Shown: piece by piece, positions 1 through 12,140 of the stretch
Position numbering within the stretch: position 1 is the stretch's first letter
Layout: each line of letters begins with the position of its first letter
Source: Rhodoferax sp.
GTDB taxonomy: Bacteria; Pseudomonadota; Gammaproteobacteria; Burkholderiales; Burkholderiaceae_C
Assembly: GCF_028714215.1 (NCBI RefSeq)
Contig: NZ_JAQTMS010000005.1
Span: 1-64,000, forward strand
Reading direction: 5' to 3'
Length of the DNA stretch: 64,000 bases
Notes under the pieces: generated by a model
Told to the model about the DNA's origin: nothing
The model's input: the letters and a program-made list of their open reading frames with translations, nothing else
The model's database searches: none
Position numbers and translations under genes: made by a program

Positions 1-120
1 TAATGCTGCGAGCCGACAGACCACTGGTAAGCCGTGTGCGGGAAATCCGCATGCACGGTTTGAAAGGGGGCGTTGGCTCTCTAACCGGCCTTCGGGCCTT
101 TTTGCGAGCCAACGTCTACC
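1..120 (+). mobile_element. 3' end of a group II intron (domains V and VI)
   Basis: Bases 29-61 fold as a group II intron domain V. An 8-bp lower stem (29-36 with 54-61) contains the AGC triad, a two-base TG bulge (52-53) sits on the 3' side only, and a 5-bp upper stem (37-41 with 47-51) closes a GAAAT loop. This is followed by a perfect 9-bp stem (71-79 with 106-114) in the domain VI position and by TCTACC, a typical intron 3' end. The body of the intron and any reverse transcriptase would lie before base 1. No clear bulged branch-point A is visible in domain VI, and the inner hairpin 87-98 followed by five T resembles a terminator. The identification is by structure only. Confidence 0.68.
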
Positions 121-121
121 A

Positions 122-982
122 ATGACATTCCTTGATATGCTGCGCGCCGCCGAGCGCCACAACGGCTCCCTGCTGTGCGTCGGGCTGGACCCCGATCCGG
201 CCAAATTTCCGGCCCGGCTGCGGGGCGACAGCAGCCGGATTTACGATTTTTGCGCCGCCGTGGTGGACGCCACTGCGGACCTGGTCATCGCCTTCAAGCC
301 GCAAATCGCCTACTTTGCCGCGCACCGCGCCGAAGACCAGCTGGAGCGTTTGATGGCCCACATGCGCCGCGTCGCGCCCCAGGTGCCTATCATCCTGGAC
401 GCCAAGCGCGGCGACATCGGCAGCACCGCCGAGCAATACGCCATGGAGGCTTTCGAGCGCTACGGCGCGGACGCCGTGACGCTGTCGCCGTTCATGGGTT
501 TTGATTCGCTGCAGCCTTACCTCAAGTACCACGGCAAGGGCGCCTTCCTGTTGTGCCGCACCTCCAATCCCGGCGGTGACGACTTGCAGTCGCAGCGGCT
601 CGCCAGCGTGGCCGGCGCACCCCTGTTGTACGAGCACGTGGCACGGCTGGCGCAAGGCCCCTGGAATCTGAATGGCCAGTTGGGACTGGTGGTGGGCGCC
701 ACCTACCCGGCCGAGATTGAACGGGTGAGGGTTGTCGCCCCGACCCTGCCCTTGCTGATCCCGGGCGTCGGCGCCCAAGGCGGCGACGCCCAGGCCACCG
801 TCAAGGCCGGCTGGCGCGCACTCAAGGGCGAAACCCTGGCGCCCATCGTCGTCAACTCGTCGCGCGCCATTCTGTACGCCTCATCGGGCGACGATTTTGC
901 ACCGGCGGCACGCCTGGAGGCCGTCAAGACTCGCGATCTGCTGCGGGCGGCCCAGCAGGCGGCGCTGGGCCAGCTGGACTAG
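122..982 (+). CDS. pyrF: Orotidine 5'-phosphate decarboxylase
   Basis: This 286-residue protein catalyses the last step of de novo UMP synthesis, decarboxylation of OMP to UMP, in the cytoplasm. The catalytic Asp-x-Lys-x-x-x-Asp array is visible as DAKRGD at residues 93-98, after the (beta/alpha)8 opening strand with GLDPDP at 21-26. A phosphate-loop region ([10 protein letters not shown]) lies in the C-terminal half. Length and sequence fit the group 2 PyrF subfamily (about 270-280 residues), common in betaproteobacteria. The ATG lies directly against the 3' end of the group II intron, so no Shine-Dalgarno sequence is visible within the adjacent 50 bases. In unspliced RNA, initiation would have to be weak or leader-independent; the exon upstream of the intron probably supplies the ribosome site after splicing. 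Confidence 0.95.
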   Translation: MTFLDMLRAAERHNGSLLCVGLDPDPAKFPARLRGDSSRIYDFCAAVVDATADLVIAFKPQIAYFAAHRAEDQLERLMAHMRRVAPQVPIILDAKRGDIGSTAEQYAMEAFERYGADAVTLSPFMGFDSLQPYLKYHGKGAFLLCRTSNPGGDDLQSQRLASVAGAPLLYEHVARLAQGPWNLNGQLGLVVGATYPAEIERVRVVAPTLPLLIPGVGAQGGDAQATVKAGWRALKGETLAPIVVNSSRAILYASSGDDFAPAARLEAVKTRDLLRAAQQAALGQLD

Positions 983-1096
983 GTCGCGGCGGTGACTCCC
1001 TGAGTCCCGTGGCCGGGTAAATCCGTATGACAAGAAGGTGATTTGAGCCGACAGTCAAGAGCCGCGCCATTTGCAGGCTCAAGAGAAGGACTCACC

Positions 1097-2776
1097 ATGC
1101 CAGAACCCAAGCTGATCCTCGACTATGTCTACGAGCACGAGGCCGACCACCCGGACAAGATCTTCCTGACGCAGCCGGTCGGCCACGGCCAGGTGCTGGA
1201 TTACAGCTGGGCCCAGACGCTGGACCAGGCGCGGCGCATGGCGGCGCATCTGCGCAGCCGCGGCTTTGAGCCGGGCGCGCGCATTGCCATCCTGTCGAAG
1301 AACTGCGCGCACTTTTTCATGGCCGAGCTGGCGATCTGGATGGCCGGCGGCACCACGGTGGCGATCTTTCCGACCGAAAATGCCGAAACGGTGCGCTTCG
1401 TGCTGGAACACAGCGAGGCCAGCCTGCTGTTTGTCGGCAAGCTCGACGTCTGGCCGCAGCAGGTCAGCGGCGTGCCCGCCGGCTTGCCTTGCATCGCCTT
1501 GCCGCTGGCGCCGGCCACCGACTTCGAAACCTGGGATGCCATTGTGGCCCGCACCGAGCCGCTCACGGGCCGTCCGCAACGCAAGGCGGACGAACTGGCG
1601 ATGCTGATCTACACCTCGGGTTCGACCGGGCGGCCCAAGGGCGCCATGATCAGTTTCGGCGCCATCAGCCGCGCCGCCGAAGGCATGGCGCAACATATCC
1701 GCAACAGCGTCGGCGGCGTCATCGAGGGCCGCACCCTGTCCTACCTGCCGCTGGCGCACAGCTACGAGCGCTCCTGGGTCGAGGCGTCGTCGCTGGTGGA
1801 CGGCAGCAACCACGTGTTCTTTGCCGAGTCGCTGGACACCTTCCTGGCCGACCTGAACCGGGCCCGCCCGACCACCTTCGCCTCGGTGCCCCGACTCTGG
1901 CTCAAGTTCCAGCAAGGCGTCTTCGCCAAGATGCCACCGAAAAAGCTCGATCGCTTGCTGGCCATCCCGATCCTCGGCCGCATCGTTGCGCGCAAGGTGC
2001 TCAAGGGCCTGGGGCTCGATCAGGTGCTGCTGGCCGGCAGCGGCTCGGCACCGATCCCGGCCGACCTGATCGCCTGGTACCAGCGGCTCGGGTTGAACCT
2101 GCTGGAGGGCTACGGCATGACCGAGGACAACTCCTACTCCTGCGTATCCAGCAAGCAGTTCAACGCGCCGGGTTATGTCGGCGTGCCCTTGCCGGGCGTG
2201 CAATTGCGCATCAGCCCGGAAGGCGAGATCCTGATCAAGTCGCCGGGACAGTTCAGCGGCTACTACAAGCAGCCGGAACTGACGGCGGCCTCCTTCACCG
2301 AGGACGGTTTTTTCCGCACCGGCGACCTGGGCGAGCAGAGGGCCGACGGCTTGCTCAAGATCACCGGCCGCGCCAAGGAGTTGTTCAAGACCGCCAAGGG
2401 CAAGTATGTGGCACCGGCGCCGATCGAGAACCTGCTCAACGCGCACCCGCTGATCGAACTGTCCCTGGTCTCCGGCGTCGGCCAGGTGTCGGCCTATGGC
2501 ATGGTGGTGCTGGCGGAACAGATCCGGCCGAAACTGGTGAACCCGCAGCTCCGCTCCGACGTGGAGCGGCAACTGGGCCAACTGCTGAAGGACGTCAACC
2601 AGCAATTGGCCGAGTACGAACACTTGCGCATGCTGGTGGTGGTGTCCGACCCCTGGTCGATCGAAAACGGCAGTCTGACGCCCACCATGAAGATCCGGCG
2701 CAGTCGCATCGAAGCCGCCGTCGCGCCGCAGATCGAAGCCTGGTACGCCAGCAGCGGCGTGGTTCACTGGGCCTGA
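1097..2776 (+). CDS. AMP-dependent acyl-CoA synthetase (FadD/long-chain type)
   Basis: Member of the ANL adenylating superfamily, 559 residues, expected to activate a fatty or other carboxylic acid with ATP and CoA. The P-loop signature appears as YTSGSTGRPKGA, followed by the GYGMTED motif (A5) and RTGDLGE (A7/A8); the C-terminal hinge and lid domain is complete. The ATG at 1097 is chosen because AGAAGGA (1084-1090) sits 6 bases upstream; an in-frame TTG at 1043 has no such site. The next gene, a ThDP-dependent enzyme, starts 15 bases after the stop, so the two are probably co-transcribed. The pair resembles acyl-CoA ligase plus 2-hydroxyacyl-CoA lyase modules, but the actual acid substrate cannot be read from the sequence. 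Confidence 0.88.
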   Translation: MPEPKLILDYVYEHEADHPDKIFLTQPVGHGQVLDYSWAQTLDQARRMAAHLRSRGFEPGARIAILSKNCAHFFMAELAIWMAGGTTVAIFPTENAETVRFVLEHSEASLLFVGKLDVWPQQVSGVPAGLPCIALPLAPATDFETWDAIVARTEPLTGRPQRKADELAMLIYTSGSTGRPKGAMISFGAISRAAEGMAQHIRNSVGGVIEGRTLSYLPLAHSYERSWVEASSLVDGSNHVFFAESLDTFLADLNRARPTTFASVPRLWLKFQQGVFAKMPPKKLDRLLAIPILGRIVARKVLKGLGLDQVLLAGSGSAPIPADLIAWYQRLGLNLLEGYGMTEDNSYSCVSSKQFNAPGYVGVPLPGVQLRISPEGEILIKSPGQFSGYYKQPELTAASFTEDGFFRTGDLGEQRADGLLKITGRAKELFKTAKGKYVAPAPIENLLNAHPLIELSLVSGVGQVSAYGMVVLAEQIRPKLVNPQLRSDVERQLGQLLKDVNQQLAEYEHLRMLVVVSDPWSIENGSLTPTMKIRRSRIEAAVAPQIEAWYASSGVVHWA

Positions 2777-2791
2777 CGGAAACATCACCTC

Positions 2792-4552
2792 ATGCCAACT
2801 GAAAAAACCTCACGCCACGGTGGCGACCGCGTCGCCGAGGCGCTGCAAGCGCACGGTGTGCGCGCCATCTTCACCCTCTGCGGCGGCCACATTTCACCGA
2901 TCCTGAGTGCCTCCAAGGCGCGCGGTATCCGCATCGTCGACGTGCGCGACGAAGCCACTGCCGTCTTTGCCGCCGATGCCAGTGCGCGGCTGCTGGGTCT
3001 GCCGGGTGTGGCGGCGGTCACCGCCGGTCCCGGCATCAGCAACACCATCACCGCGCTGAAAAATGCGCAGCTGGCGCAGTCGCCGGTGATCCTGATCGGC
3101 GGCGCGGCCCCCACCGCGCTGCAGGGGCGTGGCGCGCTGCAAGACATAGACCAGCGCCCGCTGGTGGCGCCGCACGTCAAGTTGTTCAAGAAAATCACCC
3201 GCGTCTGCGATCTCGGTCCGGCTGTCGATGAAGCCTTCGCGGTGGCGCAGGCGGGCGTGCCGGGGCCGGTGTTCATCGAATGCCCGGTCGATCTGCTGTA
3301 CGACGAAGTGTCAATCCGCCAGTGGTACGCCGACGCCGCCGGCAAGGGCAGGTCGCTGCCGGACCGGCTGCTGCGCTTCTACTTGAACCGCCACGTCAAA
3401 AAGATGTTTCACGGTAGTCACGAACATGCCGCGCCCCAGGTGCGGGCGGTGGCGGCGCCGCGCGCCAGCGACGCCAGCCTGCAGGCGGCATTGGCGGCCC
3501 TGGCCAAGGCCCAGCGGCCGCTGCTGGTGATCGGCAGCCAGGCACTGGTACTCTCCGCCGAGGCGCAGCACCTGGCACAGGCGGTCGCCAAACTGGGTGT
3601 GCCGGTTTACTTGTCGGGCATGGCGCGCGGCCTGCTGGGGCGCCAGCACCCGCTGCAAATGCGTCATCAGCGTCGCCAGGCGCTGCGCGAGGCCGATTGC
3701 GTGCTGCTGGCCGGCGTGCCCTGCGATTTCCGGCTCGACTACGGCAAGCATGTGCGGCGCAATGCGACGCTGATTGCCGCCAACCGCAGCGTCAAGGACG
3801 CGCGCCTGAACCGCAAACCCGACATCGCGGCGATTGGCGACGCCGGTCTGTTCCTGCAGGCCTTGGCGCAAGCCCAACCGGCCGGCGGCAGCGCGAATTC
3901 GCGCCTGGCCCCCTGGGTCGCGCAACTGCGTGGGCGCGACGCGCAGCGCGAGCTGGAGATCGACCAGCAGGCCCGGGCCACCGGCGAATTCGTCAACCCG
4001 ATTGCCCTCTTTCGTGCGCTGGAGCAGGAAGCCGGCGAGAACGCCGTGCTGGTGGCCGACGGTGGCGATTTTGTCGCCACGGCCTCGTATGTGCTGCACC
4101 CGCGCGCGCCGCTCAGCTGGCTGGACCCGGGTGCTTTTGGCACCCTGGGCGTCGGTGCCGGTTTTGCCCTGGGCGCCGCGCTGGCCTGCCCCGCCAGCGA
4201 AGTCTGGATCATCTTCGGCGACGGCGCTTGCGGCTACGGTCTGGTCGAGTTCGACACCTTTGTTCGCCACGGCATCCCGGTGATCGCGCTGGTCGGCAAT
4301 GACGCCGGCTGGACCCAGATCGCGCGCGAGCAGGTCAAGATGCTGCACGACGACGTCGCCACCGTGCTGGCCCGCACCAACTACCATGAGGTGGCTGCCG
4401 GCTTCGGCGCCGAAGGCATCCTGGTGCGGCACATGGACCAAGTTCCGGCCGCCCTGGCGCGTGCCCGGGCGCTGGCCCACAGCGGCAAGCCGGTGCTGGT
4501 CAACGTCTGGCTCGACAAGACCGAGTTTCGCGAGGGTTCGTTGTCGATGTAG
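2792..4552 (+). CDS. Thiamine diphosphate-dependent enzyme, acetolactate synthase/2-hydroxyacyl-CoA lyase-like
   Basis: This 586-residue protein has the three-domain PYR-TH3-PP order of the acetolactate synthase superfamily. The catalytic glutamate that activates the cofactor is in [10 protein letters not shown] (Glu54). The ThDP/Mg-binding motif begins at GDGACGYG (about residue 474) and ends with GND about 25 residues later. A basic linker (about 190-215) separates the first two domains. Overall flavour (the [12 protein letters not shown] opening, ALQDIDQ) is like the animal ILVBL/HACL2 group rather than the IlvB biosynthetic enzyme, and no IlvN-type regulatory subunit follows. With the acyl-CoA ligase upstream, cleavage or formation of a 2-hydroxyacyl-CoA bond is a reasonable inference. 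Oxalyl-CoA decarboxylase or a carboligase are alternatives. Confidence 0.82.
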   Translation: MPTEKTSRHGGDRVAEALQAHGVRAIFTLCGGHISPILSASKARGIRIVDVRDEATAVFAADASARLLGLPGVAAVTAGPGISNTITALKNAQLAQSPVILIGGAAPTALQGRGALQDIDQRPLVAPHVKLFKKITRVCDLGPAVDEAFAVAQAGVPGPVFIECPVDLLYDEVSIRQWYADAAGKGRSLPDRLLRFYLNRHVKKMFHGSHEHAAPQVRAVAAPRASDASLQAALAALAKAQRPLLVIGSQALVLSAEAQHLAQAVAKLGVPVYLSGMARGLLGRQHPLQMRHQRRQALREADCVLLAGVPCDFRLDYGKHVRRNATLIAANRSVKDARLNRKPDIAAIGDAGLFLQALAQAQPAGGSANSRLAPWVAQLRGRDAQRELEIDQQARATGEFVNPIALFRALEQEAGENAVLVADGGDFVATASYVLHPRAPLSWLDPGAFGTLGVGAGFALGAALACPASEVWIIFGDGACGYGLVEFDTFVRHGIPVIALVGNDAGWTQIAREQVKMLHDDVATVLARTNYHEVAAGFGAEGILVRHMDQVPAALARARALAHSGKPVLVNVWLDKTEFREGSLSM

Positions 4553-4667
4553 GGCGGTTGCACGCCGGCCGGTAACAGATTGCAAGAGCGCAGGTCGGGA
4601 GCGACGGGCTCGCTTAGACTCGGGCGGCGCGTCTCTTTGTTTTCCCCCTTGCTACCGAGCGATTGCC

Positions 4668-6470
4668 ATGGCCCAAGACCAGATGACAGGGGTGTCCGCA
4701 CCCGACACCTTTGAGCAGACCTTGCCGGGTCTGGCGACCACTTCACCGGCACCCGTGCTGGCCGCCGCTCTCGCCAGCGCGGCACTGGCGGCCTGCGGCG
4801 GCGGTTCGGGGGCTGGCGGCGCGGCGCCGGCGATTCCTCCGGCTGCCGATCCCGGCACCCCGGCCTATAACCCCGCCATGCCCGCCAGCGATGAGGAAGC
4901 GGCGCGTTTTCTGCTGCAGGCGCAGTTTTCCGCCAGCGATGCCGACATCGCTTCGGTGCGGGCGCTGGGCTACGCCGCCTGGTTGGATCGTCAGGCGGCA
5001 CTGCCGCTAGGCCCCAGCGGCTGGGACTGGCTCAATAGCAAGGGCTACGGCGATGTTTTGAACAGCGCCAAGTATTACGACAGCAGCTACCAGGCCGACT
5101 ACATGATCTGGAACCAGCTCATGACGGCACCCGACACCTTGCGCAAACGCCTGGCGCTGGCTTTGTCGGAGTATTTTGTGGTGTCGCTCACGGGGCTCAA
5201 TTTCAACTGGCGCAGTCACGCCATGGCGCACTACTGGGACACCTTGGCGACCCATGCCCTGGGCAACTTCCGCGACCTGCTGGAGGCGGTGACGCTGCAT
5301 CCCGCCATGGGCGTTTATCTCAGCACCAGAGGTAACAAAAAAGAAGACGCCAGCGGGCGCCAGCCGGATGAAAACTATGCGCGCGAGGTGATGCAGCTTT
5401 TCACCATCGGGCTGGTGCAACTCAACATCGACGGCACGCCCAAGCTCGACGCCGACGGCAACAAGCAAGCCACTTATGGCGCCAGCGATGTCAGCAATCT
5501 GGCGCGCGTTTTTACCGGCTATGACTTCGACCAGAGCCAGAACGTCAACACCCAGATTGCGCAGACCGGCGGCGGCAGCCGCACGGTTGGCAACACCGCT
5601 TTTGCCCGTCTGCTCATGCTGCTGACGGCCAGCAACCACTCGACCCTGGCCGCCACTTTTTTGGGCACCACCATTGCCGCCAATACAGCCGGCGCGCCGG
5701 CGCTCAAGACGGCGCTCGATACCTTGTTCAACCACCCCAATGTGGCACCTTTCTTTTCCCGCCAGATGATCCAGCGTCTGGTCACCAGCAACCCGAGCCC
5801 GGCCTACGTGGCGCGGGTGGCGGCGGTCTTCAACAACAACGGCAGCGGTGTGCGGGGCGACCTGGCGCGCGTTGTTACGGCGATTTTGCTGGACGAGGAA
5901 GCGCGTGCGACTGCCGGTTTGAGGCAGTCCGAATACGGCAAGCTGCGCGAGCCGATGTTGCGCCTGGTGCAATGGGCGCGCACTTTTGGCGCCAGCTCCA
6001 GCAGCGGCGACTGGAAAATTGGCGACCTGAGCAACCCGGCCACCCAGCTCGGTCAAAGCCCTTTGCGCTCGCCCTCAGTTTTCAATTTTTTCCGACCCGG
6101 TTATGTGCCGCCCTCGACCGCCTTGAGCGCCGGCGCGGTGGCGCCTGAATTTCAACTGGTCAGCGAAAGCACGGTGGGCGCTTATCTGAACTTCATGATG
6201 GGGGTGATTCTGAATGGCCTCAATGCCGGCGACATCAATGCACCCTACAGCGCGGAGTTGGCGCTGGTCAGTGACGCGCTGGCGCTGGTGCGGCGCCTCA
6301 ACCTGCTGCTGTGCGCCGGCCAGTTGTCTGCCGCCAACCAGACCTTGATCGCCAGTACGCTGATTGCCACCACCGTGACACCCACCAGTTCCGCCGCCAC
6401 CCTGCGCAACCGCATCTGCGCAGCGGTCCTGCTGGTGATGGCCTCGGCTGAATACCTAGTTCAAAAATAA
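4668..6470 (+). CDS. DUF1800 family protein, probable exported lipoprotein
   Basis: A 600-residue member of the DUF1800 family, whose biochemical function is not established. Residues 28-42 are hydrophobic and end in a lipobox-like L-A-A-C (Cys43) followed by a glycine-rich linker, suggesting lipid attachment or export. The segment before it is unusually long and lacks positive charges, so the mature N-terminus is uncertain. Family features include the early SASDADIASVRALGYAAWLD region, RKRLALALSEYFVVS and the NENYARE-like PDENYAREVMQLFTIG segment. The stop codon overlaps the start of the DUF1501 gene by one base (TAATG), so the two are translationally coupled. This gene pair is widespread, and the proteins are presumed to act together outside the cytoplasm. 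Confidence 0.85.
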   Translation: MAQDQMTGVSAPDTFEQTLPGLATTSPAPVLAAALASAALAACGGGSGAGGAAPAIPPAADPGTPAYNPAMPASDEEAARFLLQAQFSASDADIASVRALGYAAWLDRQAALPLGPSGWDWLNSKGYGDVLNSAKYYDSSYQADYMIWNQLMTAPDTLRKRLALALSEYFVVSLTGLNFNWRSHAMAHYWDTLATHALGNFRDLLEAVTLHPAMGVYLSTRGNKKEDASGRQPDENYAREVMQLFTIGLVQLNIDGTPKLDADGNKQATYGASDVSNLARVFTGYDFDQSQNVNTQIAQTGGGSRTVGNTAFARLLMLLTASNHSTLAATFLGTTIAANTAGAPALKTALDTLFNHPNVAPFFSRQMIQRLVTSNPSPAYVARVAAVFNNNGSGVRGDLARVVTAILLDEEARATAGLRQSEYGKLREPMLRLVQWARTFGASSSSGDWKIGDLSNPATQLGQSPLRSPSVFNFFRPGYVPPSTALSAGAVAPEFQLVSESTVGAYLNFMMGVILNGLNAGDINAPYSAELALVSDALALVRRLNLLLCAGQLSAANQTLIASTLIATTVTPTSSAATLRNRICAAVLLVMASAEYLVQK

Positions 6471-7927
6471 TGTATCTACTTCAACCCCAACTCCATACCC
6501 GCCGCGCTTTCCTGAAGCGTTCCGGCCAGCTGGCGCTGACCGGCACTGCCTTGCCACTGGCCTTGAACCTGGCCGCCATGGGGGAAGCGGCGGCCTTCGA
6601 TGCCACCGATTACAAGGCACTGGTCTGCGTCTTTCTGTACGGCGGCAATGATTACGCCAACACCGTCGTGACCTACGACGACCCCAGTTACAACCTGTAC
6701 AACAGCATCCGTGGCGGTGGAGTTGGGCAGACGGCCGGCGGCATCGCCCTGGCCAAGGCCGACCTGACAGCGACGCTGCTGGCGCCGACCACGGCACCGG
6801 TCGATGTGCTGGGCCAGGCGCGCCAGTACGCACTGCATCCTTCCATGAGTGGCCTGGCCGGTCTGTTCAACGCCGGCCATGCCGCCGTGCAGCTGAACGT
6901 CGGGCCACTGGTGCTGCCACTGACGCGCGCCCAGTACAGCAGCACCAACCGGCTGCTGTACCCGCTGCCGCTGCAGTTGTTCTCGCACAACGATCAGCAA
7001 TCAATCTGGCAGTCGTCCTCGCCCGAGGGCTCTACCGTCGGCTGGGGCGGCAATATCGGCGACCTGGCGCTCTCGGGCAACGGCAACGCGACCTTCACCT
7101 GCATGTCGGTGACCGGCAATGCGGTTTTTCTCTCCGGCGACACGGCCCTGCAATACCAGGTCAGCACCAGCGGTGCCATCAAGATCACGCCCGCCACCGC
7201 CGCCACGGTGTATGGCTCCAGCGCTGTCAGCGGTGCTCTGAGCAGCCTGATCCGCCAGCCTCGCATGCACAAGCTGGAGAACGAATACAACCGCGTCACG
7301 CAGCGCGCCATGGACGCCGAAACCGCCGTCACAGCCGCGCTGGCACTGACGCCGCCCAGCACCCAGTTTGCGGCCGACGGCCTGGCGCAGCAGCTCAAGA
7401 TGGTGGCGCGCCTGATCAAGGGCCAGGCCGCGCTGGGCGTCAAGCGCCAGGTGTTCTTTGTGTCTATGGGCGGCTTCGATCTGCACGACAACCTGATCGC
7501 CCAGCAGCCGGTGCTGCTGGATCACGTCAGCGCCGCCATGACGGCGTTCTACAACGCCACGGTGGAACTGGGCGTCGCCAATAAAGTGACGGCTTTTACC
7601 GCCTCCGACTTTGGCCGCACGCTGACCTCCAATGGCGACGGCTCCGACCACGGCTGGGGCAGCCATCATCTGCTGGTCGGCGGCGCTGTCAAGGGCAAGG
7701 CCTTCTACGGTGCGCCACCACCGGTGAGCGTGGGCAACACCGCAGCGCCGCAAGACCAGTGGCACGTCGGGCAAGGCCGCTTGCTGCCCAGCACCGCGGT
7801 CGATCAGTACGCGGCAACGCTGGCCAAATGGTTCGGCGTGGCCGACAGCGAGCTGACCGGCATCCTGCCCAACATCGGCCACTTTGGTGGCGCCGGCTAC
7901 CCGCTGAATCTGGGCTTCATGGCTTGA
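6470..7927 (+). CDS. DUF1501 family protein with Tat signal
   Basis: A 485-residue DUF1501 protein, a family related to the alkaline phosphatase/sulfatase fold; activity not demonstrated. A twin-arginine signal is plain: TRRAFLK at residues 10-16, then a hydrophobic stretch ending near GEAAAFDA, so it should be exported folded through Tat. Conserved family blocks follow: VFLYGGNDYANTVV, FFVSMGGFDLHDN with its Asp/His pair, and GSDHGWGSHHLLVGG with clustered His residues that could bind metal. It is translated from an ATG overlapping the stop of the DUF1800 gene. Its last 11 bases overlap the convergent EamA gene on the other strand. Confidence 0.87.
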   Translation: MYLLQPQLHTRRAFLKRSGQLALTGTALPLALNLAAMGEAAAFDATDYKALVCVFLYGGNDYANTVVTYDDPSYNLYNSIRGGGVGQTAGGIALAKADLTATLLAPTTAPVDVLGQARQYALHPSMSGLAGLFNAGHAAVQLNVGPLVLPLTRAQYSSTNRLLYPLPLQLFSHNDQQSIWQSSSPEGSTVGWGGNIGDLALSGNGNATFTCMSVTGNAVFLSGDTALQYQVSTSGAIKITPATAATVYGSSAVSGALSSLIRQPRMHKLENEYNRVTQRAMDAETAVTAALALTPPSTQFAADGLAQQLKMVARLIKGQAALGVKRQVFFVSMGGFDLHDNLIAQQPVLLDHVSAAMTAFYNATVELGVANKVTAFTASDFGRTLTSNGDGSDHGWGSHHLLVGGAVKGKAFYGAPPPVSVGNTAAPQDQWHVGQGRLLPSTAVDQYAATLAKWFGVADSELTGILPNIGHFGGAGYPLNLGFMA

Positions 7928-8934
7928 TGCGCTTGAGCTTGACCAGCCCGCCCAGCATGACGCAGCCCAGCGCGGCGACCACCAGCGCAATGCCGGCCCA
8001 CTGCCAGGGCGTGACGGCTTCGCCCAGCACCAGCACGCCGGCCGCCAGCCCCACCACCGGCACGCCCAGGCTGAACGGGGCCACGCGGTTGGTGGCGTGG
8101 CGCTTGAGCAGGCCGGTCCACATGGCATAGGCCCAGATGGTGGCGACCCAGCCCAGGTAGGCCACCGATAGCCAGGAGGTCCAGGGCACGCTGAGCCATT
8201 TGGCGCTGCTGCTCCAGGACATCTGGGGCGTCGCCACCACCGGGTCGAACCACAGGCTCAGCAGCATGAACGGGATGACCGGCACCAGGGAACTCCAGAC
8301 CAGAAACTGCAGTGGTTCAAAGTGCGGACTGGCTTGCTGGGCCTTGCGCGCCACGATGTTGGAGACTGCCCACATGGCGGCCGCGCACAGGTTGAGCACA
8401 AAGCCCAGCAGCGTGGTGGCGGCGCTGCCGCCGCCGACGAAGTTCATGCCGAAGCAGGCCAGCCCGGCCGCCGCCAGCAGCAGGCCGCCGACCAGCGGAC
8501 GGCTCATTCGCTCGTGCAGCCAGACAAAACCAAACAGGGCGCTGAAGAAGACCTGGGTCTGCATCAACACCGAGGCCAGTGCCGCCGTCATGCCGACCTT
8601 GAGCGCCGTGAACAGCAGACCGAATTGGCCGACGCCCTGGAACAGACCGTACAGCACCACCCACTTCCAGTGCAATTGCGGGGCGCGGATGAAAAACACC
8701 AGCGGCAGCACCGCCAGCACATAGCGCGCCGCGCCCAGCTGGAACGGCGTGAAATCGTGCAGCGCGTACTTCATCGCCACAAAGTTGGAACCCCAGATCA
8801 CAATCACGCCCAGCGCCGCCGCTAGGTCGCGCCCGCTCAGCGTTGCCCCCACGCTTGTCGCTGCGCGTACTTCGCTGCCCCCCGAGGGGGTGCGAGCTTG
8901 CTTGGGGCGGCCCGGCGCGGCGCTCAGGCGGGAT

Positions 8935-8942
<8 letters not shown>
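7917..8942 (-). CDS. EamA/DMT-family inner-membrane permease
   Basis: A 341-residue membrane protein with about ten hydrophobic segments arranged as two EamA repeats (first around [19 protein letters not shown], second from [18 protein letters not shown]), the layout of drug/metabolite exporters such as RhtA or YdcZ-like amino-acid effluxers. Substrate unknown. The ATG at 8942 overlaps the end of uvrA by 8 bases, so it is probably expressed with uvrA. The first 35 residues are low-complexity and encoded by a GC-rich repeat (about 8843-8920). A GTG at 8852 would give a protein starting just before the first membrane helix and is a plausible alternative start. Confidence 0.85.
8843..8920. repeat. 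GC-rich palindromic repeat at the uvrA/eamA junction
   Basis: A block with a CCCCCCGAGGGGG palindrome at its centre, flanked by ACGCTTGTCGCTGCGCGTAC and GCGAGCTTGCTTGGGGCGGC. From memory, sequences of this type recur between genes in Comamonadaceae genomes; only one copy was noticed here, so repeat status is not shown by this window. It lies inside the annotated 5' end of the EamA gene, where it would encode a proline/serine/glycine-rich, non-membrane tail. Confidence 0.45.
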
Positions 8943-11994
<3,052 letters not shown>

Positions 11995-12140
11995 GGTGGA
12001 AGCTGCTCGGGGAAACCTGCCATGATAGTCAAAGAAAGGCCAATTTGCTCGGCTGGATGCAGGGCGCGGGTCGGATAGTAGACAATCGGGCCATTTGTCG
12101 CCGTGGTCGTTCCCGGTTTTGTCTCTTGGAGAGCCTTGTT

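Noticed and set aside
87..103. GGCCTTCGGGCC hairpin plus five T read as a simple terminator
   Set aside because: It is nested exactly inside the perfect stem that follows domain V, so an intron domain explains it better, although a dual role cannot be excluded.
11995..12140. LexA-controlled promoter for uvrA
   Set aside because: No CTGT-N8-ACAG palindrome is present in the upstream region.
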